Below, one piece after another: positions 8,503 to 17,156 of a stretch of 64,000 nucleotides of DNA. This DNA comes from Zhenhengia yiwuensis. Lineage in GTDB: Bacteria; Bacillota; Clostridia; Lachnospirales; Cellulosilyticaceae. The translations under genes and the position numbers were made by a program. The notes beneath the pieces are model-generated. The model had not been told where the DNA came from. It was given only the letters and a program-made list of their open reading frames with translations, and did not search any database. The stretch lies in contig NZ_JACRSY010000002.1 of assembly GCF_014384995.1 (NCBI RefSeq), positions 62,001 to 126,000 on the forward strand, written 5' to 3'. How positions within the stretch are numbered: position 1 is the first letter of the stretch; each line of letters opens with the position of its first letter.

Positions 8503-9534
8503 ATGAATGCTTATGCTTCTTATAATGCCATCAATAGTAAACTACATACCAGGAAAAAAACTTTATTAACAAGAGAAGACTGGAATAAAGTATTAAATTA
8601 TACAACAGTTGCTCAGTTTACAGAATTTCTTAAGAAACGTTATGGCTATAGCGTACATCTTGAACAAAGCAAAATTGAAGATGTACATAGAGGTGAATTA
8701 GAAGTTATTTTAAAACGTTATGTAGTTTATGAAATTGAAAAGATGATTCATTACTTTTCAGGGCCTTACAAAGATTTTATTAAGACTCTCCTGTTGCAAT
8801 ATGATATTTATGACCTGCAGCTTATTTTAAGAGCTATTGCAAGAGAAGAAAATATTAATGATCTTCAAAGACACTTCGTTCATTCAAGCCATAATACAAA
8901 AGTAGCTTATGATAAACTTATTGCAAGCGGTAGTGTAGCACAGTTTGTAGAAGGACTTAAAGGAACTGTTTTTTATGAAGATTTAAAGACTATGACGCAA
9001 GAAGATGTGATGAAAAGAGAGTTTCATATGGAAATGAAGCTTCACATTCTTTATTACAAGCTGTTGATGAAAAAGGCTAAAAAACTTACACCATCTGATT
9101 ATGAAGTTGTAAAGAAAATCATAGGACTTAAAATAGATTGTCTTAATATCCAATGGATTTATCGTGCAACGAAATACTATGATATTTCAAGAGAAGAGAT
9201 TATGGTGTATAGCTTACCTGGTGGAAATATTTCTTATAATAGTCTTAAAAAGCTTGTATATGCTAAGTCTTTTAACGAATTTGAGAGGAAAGTAGAAAAG
9301 TACTTAGGTGCTGATGTTTTTAACAGACAAGGGGATACTCTTTTAGAGAAATGTATGGATACTATTATTTATAAATCCATTCATAAAGTGAATGAAGAGA
9401 ATTCTATCGCTTTACCACTTCGATACATCTTTGTACTTCAAATAGAGATAGAGGACTTAATTGCAGTAACAGAAGGGATTAGATATGGACTTGATCAAGA
9501 TGAGATAAAGAAGTATCTAGTCTATACACTTTGA
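8503..9534 (+). CDS. atpC: V/A-type ATPase subunit C (d-like, AC39 family)
   Basis: A 343-residue helical protein that caps the rotor ring and couples it to the central stalk. Family features include the N-terminal YASYNAINSKLHTRKKTLLT, repeated long helices, DLQLILRAIAREEN, and the C-terminal LQIEIEDLIAVTEGIRYGL. GGAGG stands 6 bases before the ATG. The usual bacterial order places this gene between E and F; here it precedes subunit I. Confidence 0.87.
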   Translation: MNAYASYNAINSKLHTRKKTLLTREDWNKVLNYTTVAQFTEFLKKRYGYSVHLEQSKIEDVHRGELEVILKRYVVYEIEKMIHYFSGPYKDFIKTLLLQYDIYDLQLILRAIAREENINDLQRHFVHSSHNTKVAYDKLIASGSVAQFVEGLKGTVFYEDLKTMTQEDVMKREFHMEMKLHILYYKLLMKKAKKLTPSDYEVVKKIIGLKIDCLNIQWIYRATKYYDISREEIMVYSLPGGNISYNSLKKLVYAKSFNEFERKVEKYLGADVFNRQGDTLLEKCMDTIIYKSIHKVNEENSIALPLRYIFVLQIEIEDLIAVTEGIRYGLDQDEIKKYLVYTL

Positions 9535-9552
9535 TGAGGGGAGGAGTAGCAG

Positions 9553-11529
9553 ATGGCTATTGAAAAAATGGTCTTGCTTAATCTAGTGGGGTCGCTAGAT
9601 GATGAGCATGCAATATTAGAAGAATTAGTATTAAGCGAAAATATCCATTTGAATTTAGAGCACAACGATGTTTATGATAACCATTATATGGTACATCAAT
9701 ATGAATCGATGATGCCACAGGATGCTTTTCCTATTATTGAAAACTATGCCCAAATGGAAGCTGAGTACCATGGGATGTTAGAGGCTGTAGAGGCTATAGG
9801 AAAAGGAATGGGTATTACACCTAAAATTGATAAAGTCAATGTAGGAAGAAAATATCTTTTGAAGGAAGCTAAGGAAGATTTACTTCAGTTGAAAAGTGAA
9901 ATCGGTGAGCCTATTACAAGGATTAATGAAAATAAAGAATTGATTAATAAGCTTACTGTTTTTAGGAAGAAAGCTGCTTGTATTAAATCACAATGGTGCA
10001 ATTTTAAGGATTTATATGAATTAAACTATTTTGATTTTCAAATAGGGATGCTTTCTTATGATAACAAAATTCAAATTAAGAAAAACTATGAAAATATTAG
10101 TGCTATTGTACTTAAAGTAGGAGATATACCTGACTCAAGAGAGGATATTTACCTCATTGTTTACCCTAAACAGTTTAAAGATGAGACAAAGAGATTGTTG
10201 AAATCTCTGAACTGGGTAGATTTAGGCATTCCAGATGACTTAATTGACATGCCAGGTAACCTCGTAGCAGCAACAGATGATAAGATTGATAAAATACATA
10301 AAGAGGTAGCTGAACTAGAAAAAATAGTACTTACAAATTTAGAAAAGAAAACCTTTATACTGAACAAGATTTATACACGTGTAAAGCTTGAACAGAAAAT
10401 ACTTAGCATTAAAGAGGAGATTGTGCATGGCAATAATCTGTTTGTACTGAATGCATGGGTAGCTAAAAAAGACAGAAGGCGCATAGAGGAAAAAATAGGA
10501 GATATTACAGATAAATTTGTTGTTATTGTAAAAGATGCTAGTGAATTAGATAAGAAGATTATTCCACCTACGCAGCTTAAGAATAATTGTATCTTTAAGC
10601 CTTTTGAAACTATTGTAAAACTCTATGGACTTCCTTCTTATTATGAGATTGATCCAACCCCATTTTTAGGCATTACTTTCATGCTTATGTTTGGAATTAT
10701 GTTTGGCGATATTGGGCAGGGACTGGTGTACTTCTTAGCAGGGGTAATGCTGTATAAGAAAAGTGAAGTGGCCGGTGGTGTACTAACAAGACTTGGTCTT
10801 AGCTCTATAGTCTTTGGATTTGTTTATGGAAGTTTATTTGGGCTTGAACATGAGCAGCTCCCTTGGTTACCACATATTGTAGGAAGCCCACTATCAACTG
10901 TTAATATTATGCCTGTGCTTATTGCAGGGGTTGTATTTGGGATAGCTGTTTTATCTGTTTCTTATATCATAGGGATTATTAATGCCCTAAGACGTGGTGA
11001 TATAGAGGCAGGCGTATTTGGTAAAAACGGTATTGCCGGCTATATATTCTTTATGGGCTTTGTAGGTACACTTGTATCTTTAGTTCAAATTATACAGGTA
11101 CCAATCTGGGTACCACTTGGTATTATGGTCCTTATGTTAGGTGTCATGATTTTAAGAGAGCCTTTAACCAATATGGTGACAGGCAACAGACCTTATATTC
11201 ATGGAGAAGTATCTTCTTACTTTATTGAAAGTGCCTTTGAAGGTGTAGAAACTATTTTAGGAGCTTTAAGTAATGGGATTTCTTTCATTCGTGTAGGGGC
11301 CTTTGCACTGAACCATGCTGGACTTTTTATGGCCTTTTTAGTTATGTCTGAGATGACAGATAGTCTTTTATTAAAAATAATTATTTTATTACTCGGTAAC
11401 ATTTTAATTTTAACGCTAGAAGGCTTAGTTGTATTTATTCAAGGGCTAAGACTTCAGTATTATGAAATGTTTAGCAAATACTTTAGTGGGGATGGCCATG
11501 CCTATGCCCCAATCAAAATTGAACAATAA
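9553..11529 (+). CDS. atpI: V/A-type ATPase subunit I (membrane stator)
   Basis: This 658-residue protein has a soluble N-terminal half with coiled coil (to about residue 350) that contacts the peripheral stalks. The C-terminal half has about eight membrane helices carrying the ion path. The helices start at LGITFMLMFGIMFGDIGQGL, the family signature, and SYFIESAFEGVETILGALSN with SFIRVGAFALNHAG hold the conserved late helices with the key arginine. Length is normal. GGGGAGGAG precedes the ATG. It lies directly upstream of the proteolipid gene, as is typical. Confidence 0.93.
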   Translation: MAIEKMVLLNLVGSLDDEHAILEELVLSENIHLNLEHNDVYDNHYMVHQYESMMPQDAFPIIENYAQMEAEYHGMLEAVEAIGKGMGITPKIDKVNVGRKYLLKEAKEDLLQLKSEIGEPITRINENKELINKLTVFRKKAACIKSQWCNFKDLYELNYFDFQIGMLSYDNKIQIKKNYENISAIVLKVGDIPDSREDIYLIVYPKQFKDETKRLLKSLNWVDLGIPDDLIDMPGNLVAATDDKIDKIHKEVAELEKIVLTNLEKKTFILNKIYTRVKLEQKILSIKEEIVHGNNLFVLNAWVAKKDRRRIEEKIGDITDKFVVIVKDASELDKKIIPPTQLKNNCIFKPFETIVKLYGLPSYYEIDPTPFLGITFMLMFGIMFGDIGQGLVYFLAGVMLYKKSEVAGGVLTRLGLSSIVFGFVYGSLFGLEHEQLPWLPHIVGSPLSTVNIMPVLIAGVVFGIAVLSVSYIIGIINALRRGDIEAGVFGKNGIAGYIFFMGFVGTLVSLVQIIQVPIWVPLGIMVLMLGVMILREPLTNMVTGNRPYIHGEVSSYFIESAFEGVETILGALSNGISFIRVGAFALNHAGLFMAFLVMSEMTDSLLLKIIILLLGNILILTLEGLVVFIQGLRLQYYEMFSKYFSGDGHAYAPIKIEQ

Positions 11530-11543
11530 AGGAGATATTCAAA

Positions 11544-11981
11544 ATGGAAATGATGATGGTAGTTTTAGCAGCAATTATTGCAGTAGGTACAGTATTTTAT
11601 GGAGTACGTATGATGAAAGAGAAGAGACAAGGAAATGTTAAAAAAGCTGTCTTTACTTCTGTATCTATTTTTGGTCTTGCAGTAGTAGGGATGTTTGCCT
11701 TTATGTTATTACCAAGCCCACTTTTTGCAGCAGAAGCAACAGGTACTGCAGCAGCTTCAGTAACTTCAATTGGTGATGGATTTAAATATATTGCAGCAGC
11801 TCTTAGTACAGGTCTTGCTACAATGGGTACAGGTAAAGCTGTAGGTGCTGTAGGTTCATCTGCTATTGGTGCTGTATCAGAAGATGCTTCTATTTTAGGT
11901 AAAACACTTATTTTCGTAGGTATGGCTGAAGGTATTGCAATCTACGGTATGATTATTTCTATCTTAATTCTTTTTGTATAA
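11544..11981 (+). CDS. atpK: V/A-type ATPase subunit K (proteolipid)
   Basis: A 145-residue membrane protein forming the rotor ring. The C-terminal part is a classic hairpin: a glycine-rich helix (ALSTGLATMGTGKAVGAVGS) and a helix with the ion-binding glutamate, E129, in FVGMAEGIAIYG. The N-terminal 60 residues hold two hydrophobic helices without the glycine pattern or a carboxylate, so they look like a degenerate first hairpin. Whether the ion is H+ or Na+ cannot be decided by eye. AAAGGAG precedes the ATG. Confidence 0.92.
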   Translation: MEMMMVVLAAIIAVGTVFYGVRMMKEKRQGNVKKAVFTSVSIFGLAVVGMFAFMLLPSPLFAAEATGTAAASVTSIGDGFKYIAAALSTGLATMGTGKAVGAVGSSAIGAVSEDASILGKTLIFVGMAEGIAIYGMIISILILFV

Positions 11982-12001
11982 GACAGAAAAGAGCTGGTAG
12001 T

Positions 12002-12310
12002 ATGAAGTCCTTTTTAATCAGTGATAACCGTGATACCTGGGTAGGCATGCGCCTAGCAGGTATTAACGGCATCATTATTCATGAAAAAGATGAGCTTTTA
12101 GAAGCGCTAAATGCAGCAAGAAAAGATGAAGAAATCGGTCTTATTATTATGACTGAGAAAATTGTAGATTTAGCAAAAGATGAAATCATGGAATTTAAGT
12201 TAAAAGTAGCAAGGCCTCTTATTATCGAGATTCCAGATAGACATGGAACGATGCGCAGTGAAAATGCCATTACGAATTATATAAGAGAATCAGTCGGCAT
12301 TCGTATATGA
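12002..12310 (+). CDS. atpF: V/A-type ATPase subunit F
   Basis: A 102-residue central-stalk subunit with the alternating fold of the family: a start like MKSFLISDNRDTWVGMRLAG, then EEIGLIIMTEKIVDLA and the PLIIEIPDRHG strand. It binds the A3B3 head with subunit D and may regulate rotation. The ribosome site is weak (GAGCTGGTAG). It is separated from subunit E by 10 bases. Confidence 0.9.
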   Translation: MKSFLISDNRDTWVGMRLAGINGIIIHEKDELLEALNAARKDEEIGLIIMTEKIVDLAKDEIMEFKLKVARPLIIEIPDRHGTMRSENAITNYIRESVGIRI

Positions 12311-12320
12311 GGTGAAAACA

Positions 12321-12962
12321 ATGGTAACGATAGAACAAAAATTATCCTTATTCTCAAAGCTTTTACAACAGGATATTAAAACCGAAATCGGTGAAAAGAT
12401 AGAGGCCATGGAAAAAGAATATGAAGTAATCATGGCAGAGCAGAAACGTAAAGTAGATAAAGATGCAGATGACATTATTGAACATGCAAGAAAAAAAGCT
12501 GAGATAAAAAGACTTGAACTTATTAGTAAAGCCAAGATGAAAACGAAAAAAGAAAGCATGATCGCAAAAGAAAAATACATAGGTGTATTCATTGAACATC
12601 TTAAAGTGCGTATTATGGCATTTAAAGAAACCCCTAGTTATAAAGAGTATTTAGAGCGTATGATTGGAACACTAGAACACCTTGCAGCGTATGATACAGA
12701 TTTTATCGTTTATATGACAGTAAAGGATTTAGAAAAATATGGTGAGTACGTACTTGATCAAATTGCACTTGGTGGTATTGCAAAAGAGAGATTGCATCTA
12801 GAAACAAAAGATGAAAGTATGATAGGTGGATTAATTTTAGATAGTCCTAAGAAAAATCTTAGAATTGATTTATCTATTTATACAGTCATAGAAGATCATA
12901 AAGATGAAATTGTAGAGCAGCTCTTTAATGCAATTGGAGAGGTTGGTGGGCTAGATGAGTAA
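12321..12962 (+). CDS. atpE: V/A-type ATPase subunit E (peripheral stalk)
   Basis: A 213-residue protein: the N-terminal 100 residues are charged coiled coil, and the C-terminal globular domain carries the family pattern MIGGLILDSPKKNLRIDLS. It joins the catalytic head to subunit I together with the small stalk subunit. The ATG at 12321 is preceded by AGGTG at 6 bases. The end overlaps the start of subunit A by 8 bases, so the two are translationally coupled. Confidence 0.9.
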   Translation: MVTIEQKLSLFSKLLQQDIKTEIGEKIEAMEKEYEVIMAEQKRKVDKDADDIIEHARKKAEIKRLELISKAKMKTKKESMIAKEKYIGVFIEHLKVRIMAFKETPSYKEYLERMIGTLEHLAAYDTDFIVYMTVKDLEKYGEYVLDQIALGGIAKERLHLETKDESMIGGLILDSPKKNLRIDLSIYTVIEDHKDEIVEQLFNAIGEVGGLDE

Positions 12963-14724
12963 TCAGACTGGAATTGTAGAACTCATTAACGGACCAGTTG
13001 TTAAAGGAAGTAATATGCAAAGCTTTAAAGTTAATGAGATGGTTACAGTAGGTAGACAAAAACTTATTGGAGAAGTTGTATCTCTTGAAAAAGATAAAGC
13101 GACTATTCAGGTTTTTGAAGAAACAGAAGGACTTATGGCAGGAGAAGAGGTCTATCAAACAGGGGCTCCTCTTTCCCTAACTCTTGGGCCAGGAATGCTT
13201 GGGAATATGTTTGATGGGATTCAAAGACCGCTTAAGCAGATTGAAAAGATCTCTAAAAACTTTATTCCAGAAGGGATAGGACTTATTTCTATTGATCCAA
13301 CAGCACCTTGGGAGGTAAATATAGTTGCTAAGGAAGGCGATTACCTTATGCCAGGAAGTGTATATGCCACAGTGCAGGAGACACTTAGTATTAACCATAA
13401 AATTATGGTACCTCCGGATATGAAGGGGAAAGTTGTATCTGTTAAACCAAATGGGATCTATACTTTAAATGACACTATCGTACAAATAGAACTTGAAGAT
13501 GGTACCGTTCATAATCTTACTTTAGCACAAAAATGGCCAGTTAGAAAACCAAGGCCTATTCAAAAAAGAATTCCTATTTATAAACCACTTATAACAGGGC
13601 AACGTGTTATTGATAGCTTCTTCCCAGTAGCAAAAGGTGGTACAGTAGGACTTCCAGGTGGCTTCGGTACAGGTAAAACTGTTACACAACATCAGCTTGC
13701 TAAATGGTGTGATGCAGATATTATTGTTTATATTGGATGTGGAGAACGTGGTAATGAGATGACCAACGTACTTGAAGAATTCCCAGCCCTTATTGACCCA
13801 CGTACTAACCGTCCTCTTATGGAAAGAACAATCCTTATTGCTAATACATCTAACATGCCTGTTGCAGCGCGTGAAGCAAGTATTTATACAGGGATTACAA
13901 TGGCAGAGTACTTTAGAGATATGGGTTATGACGTAGCGATTATGGCAGACTCTACTTCTAGATGGGCAGAAGCCCTTCGTGAAATTTCAGGGCGTCTTGA
14001 AGAGATGCCAGCAGAAGAAGGATATCCAGCTTATCTGCCATCACGCCTAGCACAATTCTATGAACGTGCAGGTTGTGCCCTTACACTTAATAATGAAGAA
14101 GCCTCTGTTACAATTATTGGTGCAGTATCACCAGCAGGTGGAGACTTCTCAGAACCTGTTACAGAGAATACAAAACGTTTCGTAAGTGCCTTCCTAGCAC
14201 TTGATAAAAAGTTAGCTTATGCAAGACACTACCCAGCTATTAACTACTTAACTAGCTATAGCGGCTATGTGACGATGCTAGATGACTGGTACCGTGATAA
14301 CGTATCACCAGATATGCTTAAGCTTCGTGCTAAGATGATTCGTCTTCTTCAAGAAGAAGAAAAGCTGAATGAAATTGTACAGTTAGTAGGAGAAGATGTC
14401 CTTCCAAATGACCAGCATCTTGTACTTGAGATTGCAAGAACCATTAAAAAAGGCTTCCTTCAACAAAATGCGTTGCATAAAGATGATACGTATGTATCAC
14501 TTGAAAAACAATACAAAATGCTTTGTGTCATTGACACCCTCTATACAAGTGCACTGAAATGTGTGAAAAAAGGTATCCCGCTTTCTACTATTAGAAAACA
14601 ACGTGTATTTGATGATGTCATCAAGATGAAGTATGACGTACCAAATGATCAGATTTATCTTTTAGATGAACTGAGCAAGAAAATCGTAGACACCTATCAA
14701 AACCTAAGGGAAAAATATGAATAA
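12955..14724 (+). CDS. atpA: V/A-type ATPase catalytic subunit A
   Basis: A 589-residue nucleotide-binding subunit. The Walker A loop LPGGFGTGKTVTQHQ lies at about residues 233-247, the catalytic glutamate in YIGCGERGNEMT, and Walker B in VAIMADSTSRWAEALREISG. The long non-homologous insertion that separates V/A-type A subunits from F1-beta is present before the Walker loop. Length matches the family. It overlaps subunit E by 8 bases. Confidence 0.97.
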   Translation: MSNQTGIVELINGPVVKGSNMQSFKVNEMVTVGRQKLIGEVVSLEKDKATIQVFEETEGLMAGEEVYQTGAPLSLTLGPGMLGNMFDGIQRPLKQIEKISKNFIPEGIGLISIDPTAPWEVNIVAKEGDYLMPGSVYATVQETLSINHKIMVPPDMKGKVVSVKPNGIYTLNDTIVQIELEDGTVHNLTLAQKWPVRKPRPIQKRIPIYKPLITGQRVIDSFFPVAKGGTVGLPGGFGTGKTVTQHQLAKWCDADIIVYIGCGERGNEMTNVLEEFPALIDPRTNRPLMERTILIANTSNMPVAAREASIYTGITMAEYFRDMGYDVAIMADSTSRWAEALREISGRLEEMPAEEGYPAYLPSRLAQFYERAGCALTLNNEEASVTIIGAVSPAGGDFSEPVTENTKRFVSAFLALDKKLAYARHYPAINYLTSYSGYVTMLDDWYRDNVSPDMLKLRAKMIRLLQEEEKLNEIVQLVGEDVLPNDQHLVLEIARTIKKGFLQQNALHKDDTYVSLEKQYKMLCVIDTLYTSALKCVKKGIPLSTIRKQRVFDDVIKMKYDVPNDQIYLLDELSKKIVDTYQNLREKYE

Positions 14725-14743
14725 CAAGTAGAGGATGGTCAAA

Positions 14744-16129
14744 ATGAGAAAAGAATACTTAAAATTAGAACGTGTAGATGGACCACTCATTGTTCTTTCA
14801 GATATACAAGATGTTGCCTATGGTGAAATCGTAACCATTAAAGTAGATGGTGGTAAGGATATGCGCAAAGGCAAAGTCATCAAAATTGAAGGTGATGAGG
14901 TTGTTATCCAGGTATTTGAAGGAACAGCAGGTATATCTACAGAAAATGCATCTGTTAAATTTACAGGTAAGCCACTTGAAATTCCTCTTTCTAAAGAAAT
15001 TCTTGGAAGATCCTTTAATGGGGTAGGGGAGCCTATAGATGGAGCTTATCAAATTGTTTCAAACTTAAGAGCTAATACAAATGGGAGACCTATTAACCCT
15101 GTAGCACGTAAATATCCAAAGAACTTTATTCAAACAGGGATTTCTTCTATAGATTGCCTTATGACACTTATTCGTGGGCAGAAGCTTCCGATTTTTTCTG
15201 GTAATGGTATTGCCCATAATGAGCTTGCTGTACAGATCGTTAAGCAGGCTAAAATTGAAGGGGCTAACAGTGACAACTTTGCCGTAGTTTTTGGGGCAAT
15301 GGGGGTACGTCATGATGATGCTAGCTACTTTATACGTAGTTTTGAGTCAGCTGGTGTACTTGACCATGTTGTTATGTACCTAAATATGGCAGATGACCCT
15401 ATCGTAGAGAGAATTTCTACACCAAGATGTGCCCTCACAGCAGCAGAGTATTTAGCTTTTGAGCACAATATGCACGTACTGGTTATTTTAACGGATATGA
15501 CAAGTTACGCTGAGGCTTTACGTGAAATTTCCTCAACTCGTGAGGAAGTACCATCACGTAAAGGTTATCCAGGTTACCTCTATAGTGACTTATCCACTAT
15601 TTATGAACGTGCTGGTATGTTAGAAGATAGAGAAGGTTCTATTACCTTAATCCCAATTCTAACTATGCCAAATGATGATATTACACATCCAATACCTGAC
15701 CTTACAGGTTTCATTACAGAAGGCCAGATTGTACTAAGCCGTGAATTAAATCAAAAAAATATTTATCCACCTATTGCCATTCTCCCATCTCTTTCACGTC
15801 TTATGAAAGATGGTATAGGAGAGGAGTATACAAGAGAAGATCATGCAGACCTTTCTAACCAGATCTTTTCTGCTTACTCTAAGGTACAGGATATCCGTGC
15901 TTTATCACAGATTATTGGTGAGGATGACTTAAGTGATGTAGATAAATTATATTTACAATTTGGACGTGAATTTGAAGAACGTTTTATCTCACAAAAACCT
16001 ACAGAGAACCGATCTATAGAAGAAACACTGGATTTAGGTTGGAAAATCCTTTCTATTTTACCAGCTAATGAACTGGACCGTATGCCACCAGAAATGATTA
16101 AGAAATACTATAAAGCGCATAAGGAGTAA
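14744..16129 (+). CDS. atpB: V/A-type ATPase subunit B (non-catalytic)
   Basis: A 461-residue head subunit that alternates with A. It has the degenerate P-loop region (KLPIFSGNGIAHNELAVQI) and the family motifs VVFGAMGVRHDDA and the TDMTSYAEALREISSTREEVPSRKGYPGYLY stretch, positions about 254-284. The ATG at 14744 follows GAGG by 9 bases; an ATG at 14735 abuts that site and is unlikely. The gene ends 5 bases before subunit D. Confidence 0.96.
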   Translation: MRKEYLKLERVDGPLIVLSDIQDVAYGEIVTIKVDGGKDMRKGKVIKIEGDEVVIQVFEGTAGISTENASVKFTGKPLEIPLSKEILGRSFNGVGEPIDGAYQIVSNLRANTNGRPINPVARKYPKNFIQTGISSIDCLMTLIRGQKLPIFSGNGIAHNELAVQIVKQAKIEGANSDNFAVVFGAMGVRHDDASYFIRSFESAGVLDHVVMYLNMADDPIVERISTPRCALTAAEYLAFEHNMHVLVILTDMTSYAEALREISSTREEVPSRKGYPGYLYSDLSTIYERAGMLEDREGSITLIPILTMPNDDITHPIPDLTGFITEGQIVLSRELNQKNIYPPIAILPSLSRLMKDGIGEEYTREDHADLSNQIFSAYSKVQDIRALSQIIGEDDLSDVDKLYLQFGREFEERFISQKPTENRSIEETLDLGWKILSILPANELDRMPPEMIKKYYKAHKE

Positions 16130-16134
16130 ACTTT

Positions 16135-16740
16135 ATGTCTGTATTAGTAGCACCTACCAAGTCCAATTTAATGAAGGCAAAGTCTTCACTTGACTTATCA
16201 CAAAAAGGGTATGAACTTCTGGATAAAAAACGTAATGTACTGATTCGTGAGATGATGGTTCTTGTAGAGAAGGCCAAAAGCATTCAGGCAGAAATCTATG
16301 ATATTATTGAAGATGCCTATAGAGCACTTCAAACGGTTAATATCACAATGGGGATTACACAGGTAGAAGACATTGCAAGAGGAATTCCTAAGGATGAGAA
16401 CTTTGATATCCTTCTTAAAAGTGTTATGGGTGTCGATATTCCTATGGTGAAGTACGAAGAGCAGTCTGTTTTTCCAACTTACGGTTTTCACAATACGAAT
16501 CCTGCCTTAGACCTAGCTGCAGAGCAGTTTAGAAAAGTACGTTATAAAGTGTATGAGCTTGCTGAAATTGAAAATTCAATTTTTAAATTAGCAAAAGAAA
16601 TAGAAAAGACACAAAAACGTACCAATGCACTTGGACATATTCAAATTCCAAAGTATAAAGAGCAGGTCAAATATATTGAAGAAGTTCTAGAAGAGAAAGA
16701 GCGTGAAGATTTCTTTAGACTTAAGAAAATAAAGAAATAA
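16135..16740 (+). CDS. atpD: V/A-type ATPase subunit D (central rotor)
   Basis: A 201-residue protein of two long antiparallel helices, the rotor axle inside the A3B3 head. The N-terminal APTKSNLMKAKSSLDLSQKG and the C-terminal TQKRTNALGHIQIPKYKEQV segments are diagnostic. AAGGAG at the end of subunit B serves as ribosome site. It is the last gene of the operon; no terminator is evident before the RNA promoter at 16768. Confidence 0.95.
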   Translation: MSVLVAPTKSNLMKAKSSLDLSQKGYELLDKKRNVLIREMMVLVEKAKSIQAEIYDIIEDAYRALQTVNITMGITQVEDIARGIPKDENFDILLKSVMGVDIPMVKYEEQSVFPTYGFHNTNPALDLAAEQFRKVRYKVYELAEIENSIFKLAKEIEKTQKRTNALGHIQIPKYKEQVKYIEEVLEEKEREDFFRLKKIKK

Positions 16741-16767
16741 GGGAATAAAGGAACTTTATATAGGTAC

Positions 16768-16795
16768 TTGCAAAAACCTGCGAAAGTGATATAAT
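16768..16795 (+). promoter_or_regulatory. Promoter of the 6S-like RNA
   Basis: TTGCAA at 16768-16773, 16 bases, TATAAT at 16790-16795. The predicted start is near 16802. Confidence 0.75.
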
Positions 16796-16802
16796 AAAAA
16801 TA

Positions 16803-17048
16803 ACTTAAGAAACAAACTCCTGTAATGTTCGATACCCTGTTATTTTGAACCTACAATTCACGTTCGGGAGACGAAAATTACTCTATTGAGCTAATGTTAG
16901 GCCGCAAGCTAATTCCCTTTGGGCAGCGGAAAACAGGACTTAAATAGATAGTCACCCACCTAGCTTAGCTAGGGCGTCAAAATCTCAGGAACGGCATTTT
17001 GGGACAATGTTGAATGTTAGGCACTAGCTTATTGCTAGTGCTTTTTTT
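16803..17048 (+). ncRNA. ssrS: Structured non-coding RNA, 6S-like
   Basis: About 240 bases with their own promoter and a strong terminator, no reading frame of note, and composition richer in GC than the surroundings. Bases around 16819-16837 can pair with 17001-17021 (CCT, AATGTTCGA and CCC against GGG, TTGAATGTT and AGG). That closes a long structure with large internal bulges, as in 6S RNA. The 5' TTTTGAACCTAC segment and an inner perfect hairpin (CCTAGC TTA GCTAGG, about 16961-16975) support a conserved RNA. The family assignment is from memory of the 6S pattern and is not certain. 6S RNA would sequester sigma-A RNA polymerase. Confidence 0.5.
17021..17048 (+). terminator. Terminator of the 6S-like RNA
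   Basis: A perfect 8-bp stem (17021-17028 with 17034-17041), five-base loop, then seven T residues. Confidence 0.9.
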
Positions 17049-17156
17049 ATTTGTGCATTTTAATTTCTGTATTTATTGAATTTGTTTGATTGGTGTGTTA
17101 AATTTCTAATAAAGTAAGATTAATTTTAAAATTTACTAAGAATTAGGAGAAGGCAA

